From: Bombardia bombarda
Lineage: Eukaryota; Ascomycota; Sordariomycetes; Sordariales; Lasiosphaeriaceae
DNA: 64,000 nucleotides
Direction of reading: 5' to 3'
NCBI GenBank assembly: GCA_030512295.1
Contig: JAULSR010000002.1
Coordinates: 248,001-312,000, forward strand
The position numbers were made by a program, and so were the translations under genes. The notes beneath the pieces are model-generated. The model ran no database searches. It was not told the DNA's origin and saw only the letters and a program-made list of their open reading frames with translations. Shown here piece after piece: positions 34,891-45,262 of this stretch. Position 1 is the stretch's first letter, and every line of letters begins with the position of its first letter.

Positions 34891-35878
34891 ATGCTTGAAA
34901 TGGCACTTGACCACGGCGCTCTGGATTTCATCCTTCCAGCCACGATAAGAACGTCAGTCACAGCATGGCTTGCCGAAGACACTCCTTCCTTCGACGTCGG
35001 CGGCTTCGTCGTCGGCAGTGACTTGCGCACAGCAACCCTCTGGGGCAAGTCGTCGGGCATCGTGGCCGGCATTCCTTTTTTCAACGAGGTCTTTAATCAG
35101 GTGGGTTGCACCGTCGAGTGGCACGTCCGTGAGGGCTCCCACATCCAGGTTCACGCCGGCAAGACGGCTCTGGCCACCGTGACGGGCCCGGCCAATGGAC
35201 TCCTCGCGGGCGAACGCGTGGCACTTAACATTCTGGCACGCTGCTCCGGAGTGGCCACTGCCAGTCGCCAGTTGCTTGTCAACGTACGCAGTGCTGGCTT
35301 CAAAGGCACCCTTGCCGGCACCCGAAAGACCACCCCCGGCTTCCGCCTCGTTGAGAAGTACGGCATGCTCGTCGGCGGTGCCGACACCCACCGCATGGAT
35401 CTGAGCACCATGACCATGCTCAAGGACAATCATGTCTGGAGCCGCGGAAGCATCACTGACGCCGTCAAAGCCGCCAAGGCCGCTGGTGGCTTCAGCCTGA
35501 AGATTGAGGTCGAGGTCCAGAGCGAGGAGCAGGCCGACGAGGCCATTGCTGCTGGCGCCGATATCATCATGCTGGACAATTTTACCGGTGCTGGCGTCAA
35601 GGTGGCAGCCCGAAGCATCAAGGAGAGGTGGGCGGGAAAGAAGAACTTCTTGCTCGAGGTTTCCGGAGGCCTGACCGCGGACAATGCCGAGTCTTACATC
35701 TGCAATGGTAAGATTTTCTCCTTATTCCAGATGGTACTATCTAGGTATCATGAGACTAATAGTTTCCGCAGATGTCGATATTCTCTCGACCAGCTCTATT
35801 CATCAAGGAGTACGCACCGTCGACTTCTCGTTGAAGATCAACGTTGGAAATGAGTCGGGCCCCGAGGTGTCGAGTTAA
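34891..35878 (+). CDS. BNA6: nicotinate-nucleotide pyrophosphorylase (carboxylating), quinolinate phosphoribosyltransferase
   Basis: Converts quinolinate and PRPP to nicotinate mononucleotide, CO2 and pyrophosphate in de novo NAD synthesis from tryptophan; probably cytosolic/nuclear. Exons 34891-35707 and 35772-35878 give 307 aa, the normal family length. Motifs: N-terminal EDTPSFDVGG; central ERVALNILARCSGVATASRQ; the catalytic-barrel motif GTRKTTPGFRLVEKYGMLVG with HRMDLSTMTMLKDNHV; IEVEVQSEEQADEAIAAGAD; IIMLDNFTG; and the C-terminal phosphate loop ISTSSIHQGV-like sequence (LSTSSIHQGVRTVDFSLKI) supplied by exon 2. The start was set at the first ATG in the frame. The intron splits the codon for Asp in YICNDVDIL. 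Confidence 0.95.
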
Positions 35879-36795
35879 AGCTTTGCGGAGACCACCTGCC
35901 CAAATTATCTTTGCTCATTGATGAACGATTATTGACTATTGGAAGATGTCACCCCGGGTATCCCTGTACATACTGAGCCCGGCTGGCATGTCAACACACA
36001 TAGAGTAGGAAGGCGGTCCAGCTGGTCGGTAGAGGAGCGATAAAAGTGGACGGACTTCTTCTACAACTAGGCTGTTGTTAGCGGTGGCCCAGAAAGCTTG
36101 ATTTCCACTTCAGGTTTATCACTCTTGTTCCAATCAACGGACAACCGGCGTGGTCTACCTACCACATATCCTACTATTAAAGTACTACCGATGTACATGG
36201 GTAAAAATTCCAGATCTTAACATCATGTCGTTATCACGGACCGAACAGCCTTAGATCGTTTGCCTTCTCTACCCTATTCACCTGGTATGCGTTGTCAATA
36301 TTGCGTCGCCCCCGTCTGCATAGACGACCGTATATTTATCTTCTGCATGTCGACGACAGGCAGCAGCATCATACACTTGTCATTTTCTTCTCTCGTGCCG
36401 GGAGTCAGTCAGCCAAGAGCTTTGATTTGCAGAACTCCGCATGTTCTATTCGAGGCGCAAAGGTCCTAAACGCGTGCGGCGTGCATTCGACATCGCTGAA
36501 TATTATTTCGTTTCGTATGTGGCTGCTGATCAGGCCATTTCTGCGGCCTGCTCTTGCTTGCTTGCTTCCTTGCCTGCTTGCTTCTGCATATGTCACCTGC
36601 TCGGTAACCCGCATGAGAGATAGAGAGAGAGAGAAATCAGAGGCCATCCTATCTCGGGAACTGGGTTTAGAGCGATATCACTTAGGTCGAAGGATTTAGA
36701 CTTTCCATCGCCATCTGTTTCTGTGCCTCATTCACACTTTCTCGCGGGGCGCCGATCTTTTGTGCAGAAATGCTTGGTTGGGCATAAATGCCGAG
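35879..36795. other. intergenic
   Basis: The 3' side of BNA6. It contains a CTTG-rich tract near 36552-36585 and a short GA tract near 36611-36632. No gene seen. Confidence 0.5.
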
Positions 36796-37144
36796 TCACA
36801 ACAGCAGCTGCAACAATAACGACAAAACAACAGACAAAGAGGAGGTGGGTGCAAGAATAAAATCCCTGACATGTTCTGGGCACTCGTGGCGGATGCAAGT
36901 TGAAATTCTGCCTTCTTGATCGACAGTTTCTGACCAGTAACCACAGTCCAAACAGACTGAGATCAAGCGGTCAGCTCTTCCTGGTCGAACTCGGCCACCG
37001 GTATATGTCCGTCTGGGGCGGTGTGTGATGTACGGAACAGGCAAGGTGTGCGTTGTCTCCTCTCTCTGGGTGCTGCTAATCTTTGGTGGCTACTTGACTA
37101 ACACACGTACTCACCTACGACGTGTATGTAGATAAGGCTAGCAT
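36796..37144 (-). CDS. possible small Cys-rich protein (doubtful gene)
   Basis: The minus-strand frame ending at 36796 contains a protein-like stretch, RADRLISVCLDCGYWSETVD followed by GRISTCIRHECPEH, with a CxxC and a CxxxxC pair about 16 residues apart and a histidine in each half of the second pair, reminiscent of a small zinc-binding module. The frame has no ATG. A tentative model uses exon 1 at 37144-37119 (MLALSTYTS, split codon) and exon 2 at 37012-36796, giving 80 aa; both intron ends are GT-AG and the phase fits. The last 18 residues are Leu-rich and may be read-through of another intron. Family not recognised. This could be a gene, a gene remnant or chance. Confidence 0.3.
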
Positions 37145-37652
37145 ATTTATGTGCCCCATCTCTATCTATCTATTTGTAAAGCCCAGGCAGCCACCGAGCC
37201 GTTGACGTTTCGTTTGTTTGGTTCTGCTCGCAGCCCGACAATACTGATCGCCTCACCTCCAAAAACCCAGCCTGGGGGCATTAATTACTGGGAGACACGA
37301 AACGTCGAGCCCAAGATGCCGGCCGGGCGCCGGTCCCTCCATCAAGATGAGTGAGTTGGCAGAAAGAGACTTGACGTCATGATAGCGACTTCACATGGGA
37401 TCGGTCGGCACTTGACGCTAAACAACATGACCTACCGGACGTTGATGTTGGGCTGCAATGGGCTGGACTGGCATGATGATGGTCGAATATATATCGAGGT
37501 CGTCGCCAACAATACAATGTCAGTCGTCTCGAGTCTGTCTCCATACTGAATCCCTTCACCTACCTACCCAGGCCCATCTTGAGTCTCGCCGAGCCCCACC
37601 CACCACCCACCCCAACCTCAGTCTTAGTGAGATCGTCAGCCAACAAGACAAA

Positions 37653-38021
37653 ATGCCTACAGGACCCATGTGTCTTCCATGCTACTTCTACACCGAAATC
37701 ATGTCTATGCGGCTCAGGCCCCGTCCCGGAAAGTGCACCTGTAGGGGGAGGATCAAGCCGACCGCCTTCAAGGCAGCGGCGGATGCCTTGGACACATACA
37801 CGCGCGAGTCTCGGCTGCGGGACTTTTTGGATGCGGCCCAGAACGACAGGAGGAGACAGGAGGAGCACACTGCGGACCCGGAATATGCTGTTTTGATGTA
37901 TCAGTGTGCGGCTAGGCAGAAGCTCAGGGAGATACTGGGAGATGAATCCGGCTTCAACTTGAGGATGTCGGCGGCTGCCGTTGCTGCTGCTGATAGTGAC
38001 AAGGACAAATACAAGATGTAA
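37653..38021 (+). CDS. small hypothetical protein, 122 aa
   Basis: Open frame from an ATG in good fungal context (ACAAAATGCC) to TAA. It begins MPTGPMCLPCYFYTEIMSMR with a CxxC pair, followed by PRPGKCTCRGRIKPTAFKAA (another CxC), then a helical, charged region (SRLRDFLDAAQNDRRRQEEH and AVLMYQCAARQKLREILG) and an Ala-rich end. No known domain, no clear signal peptide. The frame is also open upstream without an earlier convincing start. A pyrimidine-rich, Pro-rich leader precedes it. It may be a lineage-specific gene; there is no supporting homology that I can name. Confidence 0.45.
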   Translation: MPTGPMCLPCYFYTEIMSMRLRPRPGKCTCRGRIKPTAFKAAADALDTYTRESRLRDFLDAAQNDRRRQEEHTADPEYAVLMYQCAARQKLREILGDESGFNLRMSAAAVAAADSDKDKYKM

Positions 38022-39210
38022 AGATGAGGTATGTACTACTATTGTCTCTCTTATCTACTGACCGATACCTACTTTGCTTACCTATTTTTTATAGACCAGC
38101 ACGTGCTGTCTATGTGTCTGCCTTGGGATGTGCTGGTGCCTGCCACGGCAAAAAGGAGACTGCACATAAAATATCACCGCATTCAGTTTTTGGTTACACA
38201 GCACTACTGGATTTGCACTGATAGGCAGTATAGAATAATGTACATATAATCCTCCAGCCATTCCTAACCTGTGCCATTGACGGGGATATTTCACCATATA
38301 TCTTACTACTTAAACATCTGTCCATGCTAAGTTGTGCTGTAAAAGGCGAGACAAAAAAGCCATCACGGTGATGAGGTGATTGCTGCCTCCACATTGACAA
38401 GGTGTCTGGTGCTCACAGGTTCCATGCTTGCTGCAAGTTGAGCAGTTCCGAGAAGCCCTCACTCGGGTTTCCAATAACTCAGCCCGCAGGATAGCGCACA
38501 AATGCATGCACCCGGGGATTTCCCCAAAGCAATGAATGCTGTGACTTGCAGCCCCAATGCAATCCATTCTGCCACAGTTTCACCATTCTTTCTTTTTTCG
38601 TAGCCCATAGGCACCTATCTCTTGATCCACGATCGCCTTGCAAAAAAGTTCCTACCCTGACCAAGATTCTCCGTAGTGGCTATTGTCACATCTGCATGTC
38701 TAGGTAGATATTTGATCTGATCTGGCATGAGTGGGTTTCGTCCAGCACACAACTTGGCAGGTGAGCAGGTGAGCAGGGTGAGCAGGTTGAAAGTGTGATT
38801 ATTCCAGAGTTCCGATAACGGGCAGTTGTCTTGCGAACCTCCATGCCGCCCCAGAAACCCCCGAGTGTCCATCGGAACAACACGGGGTCTTCCGTGGTGT
38901 GGTAGGATACCTCCTTGACCCCGGCAAAGTTGCCCGCGCACCACGACAATTGGCCGCCTCCTTTCCCCCCTCTATCGGTTCTCACTACCTGGCAGACACA
39001 CTAATGAGCAAATATGACTGAATGCAAAAAGTACGCAGAGCTTCCAGGCAACACCTTAGTCATGATCACAACAACTTGAAGTAAGTCGAGCCTCACCGCT
39101 TCAAATTGCCATTCTAGGTTAAATATGACGATCGAATCAGGGCTCAAGGTTGAGTTTAGGGAAGGAACAGACAGGATATGCCACTGCCCCAATCGCCCTT
39201 CGTCCACCGC

Positions 39211-39289
39211 TCCTTCCCTCTTTCTCTCTCTCTCTCCCTCTCCCTCTCTCCCCCCCTCTCTCTCCCCCCCCTCTCTCTCTCCCCCTCTC
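39211..39289. repeat. pure pyrimidine (CT) tract, 79 nt
   Basis: Uninterrupted C/T sequence, mostly CT dinucleotides with short C-runs. Such tracts can form triplex DNA. Confidence 0.95.
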
Positions 39290-39625
39290 AATTTCCCCCG
39301 CTTCTCGCTGTCCCTCCTCTCACCATCAAGACCTTCACTGCCAAGACTCCTCCCCTAATAGTCTCCTATCCTATGTACTTCCCTTTGGCCCCTCCCAGTG
39401 CCTCCTATTCTTATTCTCAAACCCATGTCTTGATGTGTCAAACTGCCCAAAGATTACCAGCAGCATGAATCTTGGTCGAGCCATTTGTCAGTCACAAACT
39501 GTCGTGCTCGTCCCCTAAGCTACATTATTATTCCTAGTCCTGGACACATGATGGAGGGTATGGTACCCAGACACCCATGGATGCACGGTACGCTGGCCAA
39601 GCGAGCCTATCTTGGGTTGGCCAAG

Positions 39626-39884
39626 CAGCATGGGGCAATAAGTCTGGCAACAACCCCACGAAGTAGTACCTACAGCGTACCGGCGCCAGCAGATCTGTTA
39701 TGAGACGAGTCCCCCCCAGAAATTTAAGGTGAGGAAAATAAACTCCACTAACAGCGGGACCATTGATGGTACTTGCTGTGGTAGAATTCGGAAGGCGGAA
39801 GGCGCGAGCGATGAGGTGGAAGGTGCGAGCAATGTCAGAACGCTTGAACAATGGGGCTGCTGCTAGACTTATTGCCCCATGCTG
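39626..39884. mobile_element. candidate MITE with 33-bp terminal inverted repeats
   Basis: The left 33 bp (39626-39658) and the reverse complement of the right 33 bp (39852-39884) match at 30 of 33 positions; the outer 20 bp (CAGCATGGGGCAATAAGTCT) are identical and the three differences are all transitions. The 259-bp unit has no coding capacity and lies in intergenic DNA. This fits a non-autonomous DNA transposon. I do not see a clear target-site duplication next to the repeats, so it may be old, or the boundaries may differ. Confidence 0.55.
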
Positions 39885-42029
39885 TACCTTGGATATATCA
39901 CTATGTCAGATGCTGTGTATGTGATCATTCGTGTTGGTCTGAATTGTAACGTACTCTAAGCCTGGCAGCTTCTCGCAAGACTGATGAGGTAACGCATGTA
40001 CCTTATCTACACATGCATAATGGCTGCCCCCTTCCTTTTTACCTGACTTCAGGTTTGTCTTTTTCAGCTTCACTCTATCATGTCTCCAGTTGAACTGAAA
40101 CGTCAGTAAGACCCAGACACTGGATCGTCAAATCTCTCAGAGGCATAAATCTGTGATCTTGATGGGGATGAAAACCCGAGACACGCAGGTGAGGGGGGTT
40201 ATTGTAGGAAAGAGCAACCGCTGGCAAAAATTCTGAAGGTTTGGTCCTGATCAGCTTCATTGAAGGAAGGTACGTACGTCCACCTACCTCTTGCCTGCCT
40301 TACCTAGCAGCGCCTCTTACCCTGACTAACCTTCCATCACCTCTCATGGCCTGTCAAATTAAAACTTCATCCATCGCATCAGTTCTCGAGCCCCCTAACT
40401 TGTCGCCAGCCGAAGCCAGTCACGATGCAGGTCTCCCAAATGCATCATGCCGTGGAATGCATGCCTTAGTGAAGCTCATGGCTCTGAATGGGCCAGGCGA
40501 TGGACAGCACTTCAGCGAGTTCGCCATCATCGAATATCCTTGCCCGAAGCAGACATAATGGCTTTGCGAGGCTGTGCGGTGCGTCCTTTTTCTGCCTGCA
40601 TGCCTACTTGCTGTTGGTTTCAACAATTGACCGGCGAGAGACGTAGCCCTGCATGTCTCAATATCACTTCTTCTGCTAGGAAAGAGGGCTTCCGAGGCTT
40701 GAACACGGGTGGGCCTTCCTCGGCGATGATGAGCTTTCAGACCGATTAGGCCCCCGTCAAGGTTCCGACACCCTGGAAACGTCCACCTTCTCGAGTAGTT
40801 GAGGGAGGAACATACCTTATCTTCTATCCAGCCACCTTAGTCAGTGGTATTGACCTCATTGAAGAAGAAGATTCGAGTTATCTGGTTGTTTGGGGCTTGC
40901 CAAGTTATTGTATAGCTATGCCCGTGCCCACTCACACCAGCTCTCAGTATCCATTCATGGCGACTCCCCACCAGTTGCCCTATTACCGAATTCCCGGGTC
41001 AAACCACAGGCTCAGCTTGCCCAGACTGAAACAGCCCGAGCAGGCTAGGGCAAACATCCAGGTCGGCAAGCCCCTGACTGGACCTCTTGAGCGGCTCGGC
41101 ACGCTAATCTCACGGTCAAGCATCACACTAATGACGGCAAGGGGCGGCTCGGTCATCAAGGCCTAGCGCTAGCATTGAGCTGAATCCTCGCCCCCGCCAG
41201 CAGTGAAGATCAGTCCTTTAATGTGGGGAAAACCGATCGTCGGCAAGGGACCTAATTACAGATTACACCAACTAAACACCAGCAAACCGGTCAGACTTCT
41301 AGCAGTGCCAGAATCCAGGGTCGATCATCGAAAGCCTCATATCGAATACCGAATATAAGCGGATGCATATCAAGACTATCTATCTAGGTAGCTCAACTAC
41401 CCCAAAAGATACTTAAAGCTAGTGCCGTGGTATATACTGTAGTAGAACAAAGGCAGGGTGAGGCACGGCAGCAAAAGAGGGAGAGCATAGGAGCAGAAAC
41501 TGCATGTAATTAGCTGACCACATTCTGCCTTCGGATCTGGGCCTGGTCGCCTCTTTGTTTTTGCTGCATGTTTGAGCGAAAGCTGACTAGTCACAGAGGG
41601 TGGCGTGTTAGAGAATATGTAGGACGAGATTGGTCAGCGTGCAGACAACTCCCGTCCCAACTCGACACCACGCCAAGGTAACCTTTGCCCCTCCCAAGCC
41701 AAGATCGACCGACCTCGAGCTCTCGGATGTGAGGCCTTGGGATGTTGTACGAGGCGGTACATATTGTGCTTGGGTCGGGTAGTCATCCTCCCTCGTTCCC
41801 AAGACCCGTCGTCGTCTCATCATCATCATCCCGCCGTCATTCATTGTCTTCTTATCATCCTTTCCATCTCTTTGTGTCAGCTAGGGTGCGCTGTGGCCCG
41901 GGAACCCGATGTCTGCTTGACAAGCCCCCAATGTTCGCCCGCCCCTGTCGATCGGCCCGAGTTATCACCCAGTTTTATCGGTAGCTAGGCTAGCTCTCTT
42001 ACAGATATTGGACGCCCCGAATATCGATC

Positions 42030-43397
42030 ATGGAAACAGACGCCCACCCATGGCATTATGATGCCAATTTGAAGGCATCTCACAATTCAGACTGTGGGAC
42101 TGATGTCGATGTTAGCCTACTTGTCCCTGGTGTTTATGATCCTGGCCCCTTCAGTATCGGCCAGTTCGATCCTGGTATATTCGATCCTAGTCTACCCAAC
42201 CCTGACGCTGCTCCCGTCGCTCTTGTTCAGTATCCCGTAGCTCCGGGCGGTAGCCATGGTTTCCTTCACCAGAAGCCGGTATTCTGCTTCCACCCTATTC
42301 AACACCTAGCTCAACAGCAGCTCGCTAAATCGTATCCCTTACTGGATACTGTCTTCCAGGCCCCGTATACGCCAAGGTCGGACCTCTACGGAACACAGTT
42401 GCTGGAAACAATGGGCCCTTCTCCACTTTGGGTGACATCCCCCTCGGAAGCATCAAGCAGTAGCTTGACATCCGCTTCGGATGGCCTGTCCGTAGAGAGT
42501 TTAGCCACCCCCCCAACAGACGGTCTGGACAGCCCGTGGTCGCAGGATCCGTCGTCGTGCCTGCCGGGAAGGGGCCAGGGCGATGCGAACTCGTCCTGGA
42601 TGACAATCCCCCATCATGCAAGTGTCAGCCTGCCCGATCTTGTGTCACCAGCCTCTCGCCAGCCCCCCCCACTCGTTCCTAATAACACTCTCTCTCCTGA
42701 ATGCTCGTCAATGCTGTACTTGCCAATCCTCCCCAGACAGCCAACCGCAAACCCGCCGCCGCCGCTGCCGGTTAAGAGCCCATCGCCGGCTAGGAAACCG
42801 TCACTACCAGCTGCATGCGAGCAGCCAGACGGAACTGGTGCTACCACCCCGCGGCCGCGGCCGCTGAAGCGGGTTCGGTCCAGGGAAAAGTCATCTGATC
42901 CAGACCAGACGGAGAAGAACCGTGCATACCACCGCGGCTTTGGCCAGAGGATCCGCAATAGGGAGAAAGAGGAGAGAGAATTGCGCGAGTGCGCGGTGGC
43001 AATGCTAGAAGAGAAGAACGCTGAACTTATCAACGAAAAGGACGAATTGTTGAAAGAAAAACTGGGACTATTTGACAAGCTCTCCCAGCACGCCTTGAAT
43101 TGCAATGACGGTGCTATAATCAACTACTTAGCATGTGCTTCCCATCGAATGTGAGTAACACTAAATCTGACCAGTTTCACTCTATTACCTACAGATGGTG
43201 GTGGAGAGGGAGAGCGAAAGTGCAAGCTATTAGAATAGAAATAGTTGACTACGTGCTGACCATAATGTTGTTGCAGTACCAATGATGCCAAGAGTATGTT
43301 CGAGGCCAAAATGAGAAACAGCAAGAAAGATGACAGCTCACCGTTTGCCATTCTCGCCCGTCATGGTAGTCTGGTGAACAACAAATTCAAAAGTTAG
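42030..43397 (+). CDS. bZIP-like transcription regulator with altered basic region
   Basis: Exons 42030-43150 and 43277-43397 give 413 aa. The 126-nt intron (GTGAGT...TTGCAG) restores a frame reading HRITNDAKSMFEAKMRNSKK and ending NNKFKS; without it the protein would stop right after the donor. The N-terminal region is Pro/Ser-rich, with Asp-Pro repeats near residue 35-60 (DPGPFSIGQFDPGIFDPSLP). The basic region EKNRAYHRGFGQRIRNREKE (from about residue 295) aligns with the Yap-type NRAAQRAFRER pattern. It is followed by a leucine zipper with four leucines at exact heptad spacing (MLEEKNAELINEKDELLKEK, then LGL). The arginine expected eight residues after the key asparagine (N297) is a glycine (G305), so DNA binding may be changed or lost. 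Probably nuclear. No orthologue can be named. Confidence 0.75.
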
Positions 43398-44161
43398 ATT
43401 CTACAACATTCAGGAGCACCCTCTAACCCACACCCTTCTGGAACTCCTTATTCCCCTTCTTTTCCTAATGTGGTCTTCGAGACCACAGATAATGACTTCT
43501 CCGTGTCAGTTTTTGCTTTTTGCTTTTCTTATTATCTTTCTCTTGGCTTGTGCGAATTGGCGTATGAAGCTGCAATTGCAATTGCAAAAAAATGTCTTCG
43601 CTAGCGGTTCCTTAAACGAAAGAGAAACGGCTTTTTTGTTTCCGTTTTAGTGTTTTGCGGCGGGCCGGAATTATTTGCATTAATTCAGGGAACTTACTAT
43701 ACCCACGTATCAGATCAGCCTGGGTTTGTGCGAGCGTGGCGTCTGGTTGGCTAGGCTACTTTGGTTTCAAGATCAACAACAAGGGACCGTCGTTGTGTCG
43801 TGAAGGAAGTGTGTGTTGGCAGGGGTTTGATGCAAAAGTATCCATTGTTGAGACAGCTCAAGTTTTTTACCGCCCTAGGGACATAGATACACACGTGTTA
43901 CAGTGTTACCCAGTGCTCATTTCACTTATACCTTGTATTGGTTATTCTTCTCCCTCTGAAGAAAAAAAAATTCGGGTTCGTGAGACATCCTACCTTCTTT
44001 GATCATATCAAGATGAAACTTGGGCTACACCTTGTCAAAGTTTACCTCGAAGTGTGTTTGTTTACCATTTGTCTTTAGTGGGGAAAGAAGAAAAAGGGGC
44101 TGCACGCATGGTCCCTAATTGGACCCACTGGTCCCCTTCGGCGCGCTAAAGCTGTCGAGCG
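43398..44161. other. intergenic
   Basis: Between the bZIP-like gene and the 5S rRNA gene. Short open frames only; nothing recognised. Confidence 0.5.
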
Positions 44162-44165
44162 TATG

Positions 44166-44172
44166 ATATAAG
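44166..44172 (+). promoter_or_regulatory. TATA-like element of the 5S rRNA gene
   Basis: ATATAAG centred about 27 bp upstream of the 5S start. Neurospora 5S genes need a TATA-like element at about this position in addition to internal boxes; this matches by position and sequence. Confidence 0.5.
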
Positions 44173-44195
44173 GCAAGATATCCTTTATGACATCC

Positions 44196-44314
44196 ACATA
44201 CGACCATACCCACTTGAGAACTCGGCATCCCGTCCGCTCTGCCCTAGATAAGCAGGTGAGGGCCAGACTAGTAGTTGGGTCGGTGACGACCAGCGAATCC
44301 CTGGTGTTGTATGT
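44196..44314 (+). rRNA. 5S ribosomal RNA
   Basis: A 119-nt sequence that follows the ascomycete 5S pattern from end to end: ACATACGACCATA at the start, CCCGTCCGCTCTGCC in the middle, AGTAGTTGGGTCGGTGACGA (box C region) and CAGCGAATCCCTGGTG, ending GTTGTATGT. The ends pair over nine bases (ACATACGAC with GTTGTATGT, one G-U). It is a single dispersed copy, as known for Neurospora and relatives, not part of an rDNA repeat. Transcribed by RNA polymerase III with TFIIIA. A run of six T follows directly as terminator. The distal stem has G-C pairs flipped relative to the common ascomycete sequence (GGTCGGTGACGACC), so pairing is kept. Confidence 0.93.
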
Positions 44315-44319
44315 TTTTT
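44314..44319 (+). terminator. RNA polymerase III T-run terminator of the 5S gene
   Basis: Six consecutive T residues at the 3' end of the 5S sequence, the normal Pol III stop signal. Confidence 0.8.
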
Positions 44320-44780
44320 GTTTTCTCTTTGAACTTTTTAAAGTTTCAGTTTCGTTTTTAGCTAAGATAAGTTCGGTTCAAACGACGATAGAACGAACTA
44401 TCAGTCTACCATAAACCCAGCGAGATATGGGTAAGTTCAAGGGATCAGTCAGCTTTATTCTTGAAAGTTAAGTTGTGTTTTCCCCGAAATTTATAAAAAT
44501 CAATGACACTGAATTAGTGAAGTCGGCAAGTATTAATTAAGAAGGTATGGTATACCTAGTTTAGTTACTGCCAATCTTCCCTGATTGTTTTCGTGTCATG
44601 GAGGGCGGGCGAGAAGGAAGCTATAACAAAAAGCAATACCAAAATAATCGAAGTATAGTCCGGTTGCGCCAAAAACAAAAGAATGTCAACGAAAGGAAAT
44701 CTTTCATTGTTGGAAGGAAGGAGTGATTGATGATGACGACAAAAGAAAGTCCATAAAGAAAAGGCGATGCCGGGAATTGA
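44320..44780. other. intergenic between 5S and tRNA-Lys
   Basis: AT-rich spacer without a recognised gene. A minus-strand open frame crosses it and the tRNA and is not a protein gene. Confidence 0.5.
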
Positions 44781-44889
44781 GCCCGACGTGGGGGTCGAAC
44801 CCACAACCTTGAGATGGTCCTGGTTTCGATGAAGATGGCTCTTGATCGTTATTAAGAGTCTCACGCTCTACCGATTGAGCTAGCCGGGC
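44781..44889 (-). tRNA. tRNA-Lys (anticodon CTT) with a 37-nt intron
   Basis: Read on the minus strand: acceptor arm GCCCGGC pairs with GTCGGGC (one G-U), D arm GCTC/GAGC, anticodon arm TGAGA/TCTCA with loop CTCTTAA, and T arm GTGGG-TTCGACC-CCCAC. The anticodon is CTT (lysine, AAG codons). A 37-nt intron lies at 44852-44816, one base 3' of the anticodon (between positions 37 and 38), the canonical eukaryotic place. It contains AAGAG, which can pair with the anticodon to make the bulge-helix-bulge seen by the splicing endonuclease. The mature tRNA is 72 nt before CCA addition. Confidence 0.95.
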
Positions 44890-45262
44890 GAGGTGCGTCT
44901 GCGATTGTTGAATGTAGGGTGCGTTGTGTGGACCTAAGTATGTTGTGGAAAACTTCAACACACTCCACTTTGCTTCCAGGAACCATATCCTTATTCATGA
45001 CCTCAACTTACTCGCCTGTGATCCACAGGGCGGGTTGGCTAAGTATCCATGCCGTGTGTTTCGACGAACAAGGTGATGGTAAGGCTTTGTTGTGTTGCAT
45101 TAGTGTTACTAATAAATTCCCAGATCGTGACGATGTGCGAGGATTTACCTGGCAATGTTGATTCCATCAATAGGTGGCTATATATAACCGTTCTAGATGC
45201 TTTATACACAACGGATACATATCCCTGATTTGTCCTCACCCATACACATCTTCATATTATCA
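44890..45262. other. intergenic
   Basis: Between the tRNA-Lys gene and the 3' end of phytoene desaturase. Nothing recognised. Confidence 0.5.

Larger units (their letters stand above)
38022..42029. other. gene-poor intergenic region
   Basis: Four kilobases without a convincing gene. The open frames are short and domainless; the most protein-like, around 40349-40558 (MACQIKTSSIASVLEPPN...) and 40918-41166, have nothing recognisable. The region holds a 79-nt pyrimidine tract and a 259-bp inverted-repeat element. The right end is the presumed promoter of the bZIP-like gene. Confidence 0.5.

Noticed and set aside
41737..41988. Small plus-strand frames before the bZIP-like gene
   Set aside because: No domain; Ser-rich translation of ATC/CGTC trinucleotides in the promoter.
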